A stretch of DNA of 64,000 nucleotides from Dinoroseobacter sp. (GTDB lineage: Bacteria; Pseudomonadota; Alphaproteobacteria; Rhodobacterales; Rhodobacteraceae). Made by a program: the position numbers and the translations under genes. A model generated the notes under the pieces. It had not been told where the DNA came from and did no database searches. It worked only from the letters and a program-made list of their open reading frames with translations. The stretch is from NCBI GenBank assembly GCA_030066795.1, contig JASJAW010000019.1, positions 1 to 64,000 on the forward strand, given 5' to 3'. Shown here piece after piece: positions 17,632-27,182 of the stretch (positions within the stretch are counted from its first letter, which is position 1; each line of letters starts with the position of its first letter).

Positions 17632-19296
17632 ATGACCTCCGTGAATGCAGTGGCTGACATGCGGCAGGGCAAAGGGCTTGCCTCGGACCCCGACTGGTGG
17701 CGGGGTGCGGTGATCTATCAGATCTATCCGCGCAGTTTTCAGGATGCCAATGGCGATGGGATCGGCGATCTTCTGGGGATTGTCGAGCGGATGCCGTATA
17801 TCGCCTCGCTTGGGGTAGACGCGATCTGGATCAGCCCTTTCTTCACCTCACCCATGAAGGATTTCGGGTACGATGTCAGCGATTATTGCGATGTCGATCC
17901 GATGTTCGGGACGCTTGCCGATTTCGATGTGCTGATCGACACAGCGCACCGTTTCGGGCTGCGGGTGATGATCGATCTGGTACTCAGCCATACCTCGGAC
18001 CAGCATCCCTGGTTTGAGCAGAGCCGCGCAAGTCGCACAAACGATAAGGCGGACTGGTATGTCTGGGCCGACCCGAAGCCCGACGGCACCGTTCCGAACA
18101 ACTGGCTGTCGGTGTTTGGCGGCTCGGCCTGGCACTGGGATGCCCGCCGCGAGCAGTACTACCTGCACAATTTTCTGATCTCGCAGCCGGATCTGAACTT
18201 CCACAACCCGGATGTGCAGGACGCGCTCTGCGATGTGGCACGCTTCTGGTTGGATCGGGGGGTCGATGGGTTCCGCCTCGATACGATCAACTTCTACGTC
18301 CATGACGCACAATTGCGGGATAACCCGGCCTTGCCGCCCGAGGACCGGAACGAAAGCATCGCGCCGCGGGTGAACCCCTATAACCACCAACTGCACCTCT
18401 ATTCTAAAAACCAGCCGGACAACCTGGCCTTCCTTGCGAAGTTCCGCGCGGTCATGGAGCAATACGACAGCATCGCAGCGGTCGGCGAGGTGGGAGATGC
18501 ACAGCTGGGGCTGGAAATTCTTGGGCAGTACACGCGGGGCGACGCGGGCGTGCACATGTGCTACGCGTTCGAATTTCTCGCCAAGGAGAAGCTGACCGCC
18601 GCGCGCGTGGGCGAAGTGCTGAGCAAGGTCGACGAGGTTGCTGCCGAGGGCTGGGCCTGCTGGGCATTCTCCAACCATGACGTCATGCGCCATGTTACGC
18701 GCTGGGGGCTGACGCCTGCCGCACAGCGCGCGGTAGTAACACTGATCATGTGCCTGCGCGGCTCGGTCTGCCTTTATCAGGGCGAGGAACTTGGTCTGGC
18801 CGAGGCCGATGTGGACTTCGAGGACTTGCAGGATCCATACGGCATCGAATTCTGGCCCGAATTCAAAGGTCGTGATGGGTGCCGTACGCCCATGGTCTGG
18901 CAGAGCGATAACCTGAACGGCGGGTTCTCTAACGCGCGGCCCTGGTTGCCGGTCTCGACCGACCATCTGCACCACAGTGTCGAGGCGCAGGAGCACGCGC
19001 CCGAAGCGCTGCTGCATCATTACCGCCGCGCAATTGCCTTCCGGGAAACGCACAAAGCCTTGGCCAAGGGCGCGCTGGAAGGTCTGCGTGTGAACGGGGA
19101 TGTCGTCAGTTTCCGTCGTGTTCAGGAAGGCCAGGAGATTTTCTTTGCGCTGAACATGAGCGAGGCGCCCGGCGTCGCAGACTGGCCGGATGGGAGCTGG
19201 GTGCAGATCGGCGCGGAACTGAACTCTGCCGGTCCTGGTCTGGACGGGCATGTGCATTTGGGGCCGTGGCAGCCCGCGATTGCGCTGAAAACATAA
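17632..19296 (+). CDS. aglA: Alpha-glucosidase (GH13)
   Basis: GH13 motifs 'WWRGAVIYQIYPRSFQDANGDGIGDL', 'DLVLSHTSDQHPWF', 'DGFRLDTINFY', 'AVGEVGD', 'SNHDVMR'; likely start MTSVNAVADMRQ at 17632. Confidence 0.92.
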   Translation: MTSVNAVADMRQGKGLASDPDWWRGAVIYQIYPRSFQDANGDGIGDLLGIVERMPYIASLGVDAIWISPFFTSPMKDFGYDVSDYCDVDPMFGTLADFDVLIDTAHRFGLRVMIDLVLSHTSDQHPWFEQSRASRTNDKADWYVWADPKPDGTVPNNWLSVFGGSAWHWDARREQYYLHNFLISQPDLNFHNPDVQDALCDVARFWLDRGVDGFRLDTINFYVHDAQLRDNPALPPEDRNESIAPRVNPYNHQLHLYSKNQPDNLAFLAKFRAVMEQYDSIAAVGEVGDAQLGLEILGQYTRGDAGVHMCYAFEFLAKEKLTAARVGEVLSKVDEVAAEGWACWAFSNHDVMRHVTRWGLTPAAQRAVVTLIMCLRGSVCLYQGEELGLAEADVDFEDLQDPYGIEFWPEFKGRDGCRTPMVWQSDNLNGGFSNARPWLPVSTDHLHHSVEAQEHAPEALLHHYRRAIAFRETHKALAKGALEGLRVNGDVVSFRRVQEGQEIFFALNMSEAPGVADWPDGSWVQIGAELNSAGPGLDGHVHLGPWQPAIALKT

Positions 19297-19320
19297 AACG
19301 GGACGGGGGAGGACGCACCG

Positions 19321-20442
19321 GTGGCAAGTCTAAAGCTCAGGGATGTGGAGAAGGCCTATGGGGATGTCAGTGTCCTGTCCAACATCAACCTCGACATAGA
19401 GACAGGGGAGCTGATCGTTTTCGTCGGGCCGTCGGGGTGCGGAAAGTCTACGCTTTTACGAATGATCGCAGGGCTAGAGAGGATTACCGGAGGGACGCTG
19501 GAGATCGACGATGTGGTCGTGAACGATGTGCCTCCGGCCCAGCGTGGGATCGCGATGGTGTTCCAGTCCTACGCGCTCTATCCGCATATGACAGTGCGCG
19601 AAAACATGTCATTCGCTTTGAAAATCGCCAAAATGTCCCAGGCCGAGATCGACAAGGCGGTGGAGGCAGCGGCAGAGAAGCTGCAGCTTGGACAGTATCT
19701 TGACCGGCTGCCGAAGGCGCTGTCGGGCGGGCAGCGGCAGCGTGTGGCGATTGGCCGGTCGATCGTGCGGGATCCGAAGGTCTATCTGTTCGACGAGCCG
19801 CTCTCGAACCTCGATGCTGCGCTGCGTGTGGCGACCCGGCTGGAGATTGCCCAGCTGAAAGAGGCGATGCCGGAGTCGACGATGATCTACGTGACCCACG
19901 ACCAGGTCGAGGCGATGACGCTCGCAAGCCGGATCGTCGTCCTTGCGGGGGGCGGCGTGGCGCAGGTCGGGAGCCCGCTGGAGCTCTACGAAAAGCCGGA
20001 GAACGAATTCGTCGCGCAGTTCATCGGATCGCCGAAAATGAACTTGTTGCCGGGGACAATCGTCGGAACCGGAGAGGCGACGACAGTCGAGATGGCGGGA
20101 GGCGGGCAGGTGGTCTCGCACTATCCGTCCGACGCCGGTTTGATGGGCGCGCAGGTCAATGTAGGCGTGCGGCCGGAGGATATGGTCGCTGTCCCGGAGG
20201 GCGGGGCCTTTCTATATGAGGGCAAAGTCGGGATCACCGAAGCGCTTGGTGAGGTTACATTGCTGTACTTCGATGCGGCGCCGGGCGCGGAGCCGGTGAT
20301 TGCCAAACTACCGGGCATTCATAAGGAGTTGAAAGGGCAGGTGACCCGGCTGAGGGCGGAGCCTGAGAAAGTGCACGTGTTTAAGGATGGCGTGTCGCTG
20401 CTCTATCCCGAAGGCAAGCAGGTGACCTTCGAACCGCATTAA
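19321..20442 (+). CDS. aglK: Alpha-glucoside ABC transporter ATP-binding protein
   Basis: MalK/UgpC-like ATPase: GPSGCGKSTLLRM, LSGGQRQRVAIGRSIVRDPKVYLFDEPLSNLDAALR; GTG start. Confidence 0.9.
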   Translation: MASLKLRDVEKAYGDVSVLSNINLDIETGELIVFVGPSGCGKSTLLRMIAGLERITGGTLEIDDVVVNDVPPAQRGIAMVFQSYALYPHMTVRENMSFALKIAKMSQAEIDKAVEAAAEKLQLGQYLDRLPKALSGGQRQRVAIGRSIVRDPKVYLFDEPLSNLDAALRVATRLEIAQLKEAMPESTMIYVTHDQVEAMTLASRIVVLAGGGVAQVGSPLELYEKPENEFVAQFIGSPKMNLLPGTIVGTGEATTVEMAGGGQVVSHYPSDAGLMGAQVNVGVRPEDMVAVPEGGAFLYEGKVGITEALGEVTLLYFDAAPGAEPVIAKLPGIHKELKGQVTRLRAEPEKVHVFKDGVSLLYPEGKQVTFEPH

Positions 20443-21863
20443 CCGATCAGGCCCGGCAGGAAGAGAACGATGCCGGGGAACGCGATCAGGACTGCGACCG
20501 TGGCGACATCCGCGACAAAGAAAGGCGAAGCACCACGGAAGACATCCTGCACGGTGATGGGCATCTTGCTGTCCTGTGCCACACCGGCGACGACGAAACA
20601 GTTGAGGCCGATGGGCGGCGTGATGAGACACAGCTCGGCCATCTTCACCACGATGATGCCGAACCAGATTGCCACCTCCTCGGACGTCATGCCGAACGCG
20701 GCGGCCTCGCGGGTGACATCCGGTCCGCCATTCAGGGCGACCACGGCGGGGAAGGCCACCGGCAAGGTGAGGATCAGCATCCCGATGGCGTCCATGAACA
20801 TGCCAAGGATCACGTAGACACCCAGGATCAGGAGCAGGATCAGGTAGGGCGAATACTCCAGCCCGCCGATCCAGCCCGCGAAGGTTTCGGGCAGTTTCGC
20901 AAAGCCCAGGAAACGCACATAGATCAGCACGCCCCAGATCATCGTGAAGATCATGACCGACAGCTTCGCGGCCTCCATCAAAGCGCCCTTGAGCTGGCCC
21001 CAGCGCATCCCTTGCCAGAGCGCCATGATCAGAACCACGAAAGCGCCGAGTGCCCCGGCCTCGGTGGGCGTGGCCCAGCCGAAATAGATCGAATAGACAA
21101 TGATGAAGACGACAAACAAAATCGGCAGCGCTCCCGGGAGCGACTGAAACCGCTCGCTCCAGCTGTATCCCTTCACCGGGGGGCCGAGATCCTTGCGGTA
21201 TTTTGCAAGGCCGATCACGAGGCCCGCGTAGATTAACGCAGACACCAGTCCGGGCAGGAAGCCCGCGAGCAACAGTTTGCCCACCGATTGCTCGACGATG
21301 ATGGCGTAGATCACGAGGATCGCAGAAGGCGGGATCAGCGAGGCGAGCGTGCCGCCTGCGGCGACCACACCGGCGGCGAAGCGTTTGTCGTAGCCGACCT
21401 TCAGCATCTCGGGGATTGCGATGCGCGCAAAGACGGCGGAGGTCGCCACGGAGGCGCCAGAGACCGCCGCGAACCCAGCGGTCGCAAACACTGTCGCTAC
21501 GCCGAGGCCCCCGGGGAGCCAGCCCACCCATCTCTTTGCCGCTTCAAACAGGTAGCGGGTGAGGCCCGCGTAATACGCGAGATATCCGATCAGGATGAAA
21601 GTTGGGATGAGCGACAGGCTGTAGGTTGTTGATTTCGAATGCGGAACCTGGCCCGCGAGTTTCATTGCCGTGACCAGCCCACGATCGAAGCCCTGCTTTT
21701 CCATGAAGAAGATGCACAGGCCCAGAAACCCGATGAATGCGGTGGCGAAGGCGACGCGCACGCCAATCAGTACGAGGATGACCAGCAGCCCTGATAGCCA
21801 TAGCGACACGTTAAAGATGTCGATGCCGTCGAGCAGCGCCTTCATGTCGATCAGGTTATCCAT
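20439..21863 (-). CDS. dctM: TRAP transporter large permease (DctM)
   Basis: DctM family multi-TM protein with 'GAALGAFVVL', 'ITPPIGLNCFVVAGVAQ'; adjacent to DctQ and DctP. Confidence 0.9.
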   Translation of the reverse strand: MDNLIDMKALLDGIDIFNVSLWLSGLLVILVLIGVRVAFATAFIGFLGLCIFFMEKQGFDRGLVTAMKLAGQVPHSKSTTYSLSLIPTFILIGYLAYYAGLTRYLFEAAKRWVGWLPGGLGVATVFATAGFAAVSGASVATSAVFARIAIPEMLKVGYDKRFAAGVVAAGGTLASLIPPSAILVIYAIIVEQSVGKLLLAGFLPGLVSALIYAGLVIGLAKYRKDLGPPVKGYSWSERFQSLPGALPILFVVFIIVYSIYFGWATPTEAGALGAFVVLIMALWQGMRWGQLKGALMEAAKLSVMIFTMIWGVLIYVRFLGFAKLPETFAGWIGGLEYSPYLILLLILGVYVILGMFMDAIGMLILTLPVAFPAVVALNGGPDVTREAAAFGMTSEEVAIWFGIIVVKMAELCLITPPIGLNCFVVAGVAQDSKMPITVQDVFRGASPFFVADVATVAVLIAFPGIVLFLPGLIG

Positions 21864-22476
21864 CGACGGTCTGTGCTTCCTTGTTGGCCTGAGTGGCCGC
21901 GTCTTCGATCAGTGGCACCGCGACAGGGGCCGTCTGATTGCGCCGAAATGCGCGCCCATATCCCCAGATCTGCAAGGCCAGCCGGACCCAGAGCACGGCG
22001 AGCGAGACCGGCACTATCAGTTTCGCTGGCCAGAGCGGCAGGGCGATGTCGATAGAGCTGTCGGTAGACCAGAGCGGCGCATTCCAGTCGAAGCTGCGTT
22101 CGAAATGAAACCACGTGCCATAGATCAGCGCTGTGGTCAGCAGAAGCATGAACACGCAGGAGATCCATTCCGCCGCCCAGAGCATCCGGCCGCGAAACTG
22201 TCCAACCAGGATGTCCATGCGGATATGGCCGCCCTCCCGCTGGCAGAACGCGAGGCCAAGAAAGGCAAAGGTGGCCATGAATTGTTCGGTCCAGTCGACA
22301 TAGCCAGGCACTGGCGCGTTAAAGAGCTTACGTCCGACCACGTTATAGACGGCCAGAAGAACCAGCGCGAAGATCACCACGCCTGCGATGAGGTTCATCG
22401 CGGCTTCAAGCTTCAGAAAGGTCCTATCCGCCCGAGACAGCGAACTGTCGTCGGCCAGAACCGAAGAAGTCGACAT
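21856..22476 (-). CDS. dctQ: TRAP transporter small permease (DctQ)
   Basis: Four-TM DctQ pattern; 'FLGLAFCQREGGHIRMDILVGQF'. Confidence 0.87.
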   Translation of the reverse strand: MSTSSVLADDSSLSRADRTFLKLEAAMNLIAGVVIFALVLLAVYNVVGRKLFNAPVPGYVDWTEQFMATFAFLGLAFCQREGGHIRMDILVGQFRGRMLWAAEWISCVFMLLLTTALIYGTWFHFERSFDWNAPLWSTDSSIDIALPLWPAKLIVPVSLAVLWVRLALQIWGYGRAFRRNQTAPVAVPLIEDAATQANKEAQTVDG

Positions 22477-22530
22477 GGGTCCCCTCGCACGTGATCGGGC
22501 CCCAGAAATGAGGCCCGATACACTTTCTTA

Positions 22531-23544
22531 TCAGTTACCTGCGCGCGTTTCTTCCAGCGTCGCCTGAACAAGATCGTAGAGTTCCTGACCTGGCAGACCC
22601 TGCGAGGTCATGGTCTCGATCCACTCCTGATGCAGCGGCAGCGCCACCTCGCGGAACTTCGCGATTTCCTCTTCCGGCACGCTGACCTTCGCGACCTCTT
22701 TCTCGGCCAGTGTGGTTTCCCACTTGTCGAGCAGTTCGCCGTAGTTCGCGAGATAGTAATCCACCGCTTCCGGCACGCTTTCGTCGAAGATGGCGCGGTG
22801 CGCATCGCTCAGATCGTTATAGGCGTCGATATTCACCACGACCGGGCAGTTCACTGTTCCGGGGTTGAGGTTCTCGGTCCACCAGTCCGCGATGTCGATG
22901 GTGCGGAACGCCAGATGCGCGTGCTGGGCAAACGCAACCGTATCCACAACGCCGGATTCCATCGCGTTGTAGGCTTCGGACGAGGTCACGGACGTTGGCA
23001 CGCCGCCGACTTTCTCGAAGGCCTGACCAAGGCCACCTGTGGCCCGCACGCGCATCCCGTCGAAGGCGTCCAGCGTCGTGCGTGGGTCGCCGGTTCCGAC
23101 CAGATTGTACTGCGGCATCGGCGAGGTCATCACCAGCTTCGCGTTCCACTGGGCCATTTCCTCGGCCACCGCGGGGTGATCGTACACAGCATGCGAGACA
23201 GCAACCTCTTCGTCGAGGTTGGCAACCCCAAGGAACGGGAGCTCCAGCACGGTGATCGCGCGGTTCTTGTCGCGGTGGTATCCGGCGCAGAACTGGGCCA
23301 TCTCGAACGCGCCGATGGAGATGCCATCGAGGTTTTCGCGGTTCTTCGACAGGCCACCGTAAGAGATATTCATGGTGAACTCGCCACCGGATTTCTCGGC
23401 CACAAGGTCGGCCAGCTGGTGGATATGCTCAGTGAAGGCGCGGCGCACGCCCCAGACAGAAACGTTCCACTCAGTTGCGAGCGCTTCGCCCACAAACGTC
23501 AGCGACAGCACCGATGCAACGGTACCCTTCAGCAGTGTCTTCAT
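22531..23544 (-). CDS. dctP: TRAP transporter substrate-binding protein (DctP)
   Basis: Signal peptide and DctP motifs ('MRVRATGGLGQAFEKVGGVPTSVTSSEAYNAMESGVVD'). Confidence 0.88.
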   Translation of the reverse strand: MKTLLKGTVASVLSLTFVGEALATEWNVSVWGVRRAFTEHIHQLADLVAEKSGGEFTMNISYGGLSKNRENLDGISIGAFEMAQFCAGYHRDKNRAITVLELPFLGVANLDEEVAVSHAVYDHPAVAEEMAQWNAKLVMTSPMPQYNLVGTGDPRTTLDAFDGMRVRATGGLGQAFEKVGGVPTSVTSSEAYNAMESGVVDTVAFAQHAHLAFRTIDIADWWTENLNPGTVNCPVVVNIDAYNDLSDAHRAIFDESVPEAVDYYLANYGELLDKWETTLAEKEVAKVSVPEEEIAKFREVALPLHQEWIETMTSQGLPGQELYDLVQATLEETRAGN

Positions 23545-23643
23545 GTTTTATAGTCCTCCCAGACATGCAAATTCTGTGATCTGCTGCACGCGACCCTAGC
23601 CGGTATGGCGGCGAGGTCCAGAGCAAAAACGGAGGAGGTCGAC

Positions 23644-24423
23644 TTGGCGGCACCGGAAAACGAGTTGAAACAGGAACTTGCCAAAGGTGAGGTCCAGATG
23701 GGGATTTGGCTGGCCTTTGGTTCGGATGCTGTCGCAGAGCAGGCCAGCGCCTGCGGATTCGACTGGTGTCTTGTAGACAGCGAGCACAGTCCAAACGATC
23801 CGGCGCAGGTGCTCGGACAATTGCGCGCGCTCGGCGGTCGGACAAATGCAGTGATGCGCGTGCCCATCGGGGAAGACTGGGTGATCAAGCGCGCCCTCGA
23901 TCTGGGTGTGCAGTCGATCATGGTGCCCATGGTGGAAACGGTGGCACAGGCGGAGGCAGCGGTGCGCGCGATGCGATACCCGCCAGACGGTGTGCGTGGC
24001 ATGGGACCGACACAGGCACGGGCCACGCGCTATGGCACGATCTCAGATTATGTTGGTACCGCCAACGCGCAGATCTGCTGCATCTTGCAGGTCGAATCCG
24101 CTGCTGCCCTTGCCGCGGCGCCCGAGATTGCAGCCGTGGACGGTGTGGATTGCGTTTTCATCGGGCCTGCGGACTTGTCCGCGGATATGGGATTTCCGGG
24201 CCAGGCGGATCATCCGGAGGTCGAGGCGGCGATTGCCACGGCGCTGCCAGCCATCGCGGCAGCGGGCGCAGCGCCCGGCATACTCGCCTTCAATGAAGAG
24301 GCTGCAGCGCGCTATCTGTCCTACGGCGCTCAGTTTCTTGGGGTCGGAGCGGATGTAAGCAGCCTGCGCGGCGCGCTTTTAAGGCTGGCGGCAAACTCAC
24401 GTGCAATGATCGCGGGGTCTTGA
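23644..24423 (+). CDS. HpcH/HpaI aldolase family protein
   Basis: 'MGIWLAFGSDAVAEQASACGFDWCLVDSEHSPND', 'ALDLGVQSIMVPMVETVAQAEAAVRAMRYPPDGVRGMG', 'CVFIGPADLSADMG'; TTG start after GGAGG (ORF alternative start at 23605). Confidence 0.87.
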   Translation: MAAPENELKQELAKGEVQMGIWLAFGSDAVAEQASACGFDWCLVDSEHSPNDPAQVLGQLRALGGRTNAVMRVPIGEDWVIKRALDLGVQSIMVPMVETVAQAEAAVRAMRYPPDGVRGMGPTQARATRYGTISDYVGTANAQICCILQVESAAALAAAPEIAAVDGVDCVFIGPADLSADMGFPGQADHPEVEAAIATALPAIAAAGAAPGILAFNEEAAARYLSYGAQFLGVGADVSSLRGALLRLAANSRAMIAGS

Positions 24424-25953
<1,530 letters not shown>

Positions 25954-25959
25954 CGCGAG

Positions 25960-27114
25960 ATGACACCCGCTGCGCGGGTGCAGGCCGCAATAGAGATCCT
26001 TGACCGGATCCGCGACGGGGAGCCCGCAGAACGCGCTCTGACCCGCTGGGCGCGTGCAAGTCGATTTGCCGGGTCTAAGGACCGCGCTGCGGTCCGCGAT
26101 CATGTCTTTGATGCGTTGCGACGCCGTGAAAGTTACGCATGGGTCGGAGGCGCGAATACCGGGCGAGGGCTTATGATCGGGGCCGCGCGCTCGGGCGAAT
26201 TCGATCTGGCTGAGGTGTTTTCTGGCAGTGCCTACGGGCCGGCCTCGTTGACTGATGCCGAGCTTGCGGCGGGCTCGCCTCTCAGTGCTGCACCAGAAGA
26301 AGTGCAACTGGACTTTCCAAAGTGGCTCGCGCCCCATTTTTGTGACGGGTCCCGCGAGTTTCTGGAAGCATCTCGTGAGCGCGCGCCCTTAGATCTTCGC
26401 GTGAACCTGCTGAAGGCGGATCTCGCCTCGGCCGCTGCGGCGCTTGCCACGGAGGGAATCCTAACGCAGCCGGTTCCCGAGGTTTCAACGGCGCTGCGGG
26501 TGATCGAGGGTGCGCGCAAGGTGGCGCGCGCAAGCGCATATCTCGACGGGTTGGTGGAAATCCAGGATGCCTCCAGTCAGGCTGCGGTAGTGACAGCCGC
26601 GCCTGAACAGGGGGACACGGTGCTGGACTTCTGTGCCGGCGGCGGCGGCAAGGCGCTGGCGCTTGCCGCACTGACTGCCGCGCCCGTCTACGTTCATGAC
26701 GTCGACCCGGCACGAATGAAGGATATCGCCCCGAGAGCCGTACGCGCCGGAGCGCAATGCCCGGTTTGGGACGGCAGCGGGAGGTTCGATCTGGTCTTCG
26801 TAGACGCGCCATGTTCGGGCAGCGGCACGTGGCGGCGCGCGCCCGAAGCCAAATGGCGCCTCACACCGGAGCGTCTGGAGGAACTGTGCCGCGTGCAGGC
26901 GCAGGTCCTGCGTAGCGCGGCGGCGCATGTTGCACCGAATGGGCGTCTGGTCTACGCGACCTGCTCGGTTCTGGAGTGCGAGAACGGCGATCAGGTTCGC
27001 GCCTTCGTGGCAGAGACATCCGACTGGCAGATCCGTGAGATGGACCGATTTGATCCGAAAACGGCTGGAGATGGCTTCTTTTTCGCGATTTTGGAACGTT
27101 CGCGCGCGCGTTAA
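25960..27114 (+). CDS. RsmB/NOP2-type rRNA (cytosine-5) methyltransferase
   Basis: 'LDFCAGGGGKALALAAL' SAM motif, 'FVDAPCSGSGTWRRAPEAKWRL', 'LVYATCSVLECENGDQV'. Confidence 0.88.
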   Translation: MTPAARVQAAIEILDRIRDGEPAERALTRWARASRFAGSKDRAAVRDHVFDALRRRESYAWVGGANTGRGLMIGAARSGEFDLAEVFSGSAYGPASLTDAELAAGSPLSAAPEEVQLDFPKWLAPHFCDGSREFLEASRERAPLDLRVNLLKADLASAAAALATEGILTQPVPEVSTALRVIEGARKVARASAYLDGLVEIQDASSQAAVVTAAPEQGDTVLDFCAGGGGKALALAALTAAPVYVHDVDPARMKDIAPRAVRAGAQCPVWDGSGRFDLVFVDAPCSGSGTWRRAPEAKWRLTPERLEELCRVQAQVLRSAAAHVAPNGRLVYATCSVLECENGDQVRAFVAETSDWQIREMDRFDPKTAGDGFFFAILERSRAR

Positions 27115-27182
27115 CAACTTACAGTTGAAATTCATCGCATGTTAATCCACGATTAAGTGGAACGCGGTTTTGTGTAGGTAGG

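Noticed and set aside
16488-17672. 394-aa minus-strand ORF opposite aglG
   Set aside because: Antisense shadow; Arg/His/Gln-rich low-complexity translation.
17848-19257. 469-aa minus-strand ORF opposite aglA
   Set aside because: Antisense shadow of GH13 gene; no domain evidence.
20308-21531. 407-aa ORF in another frame overlapping dctM
   Set aside because: Arg/Gly-rich alternative frame of a clear TRAP permease gene.
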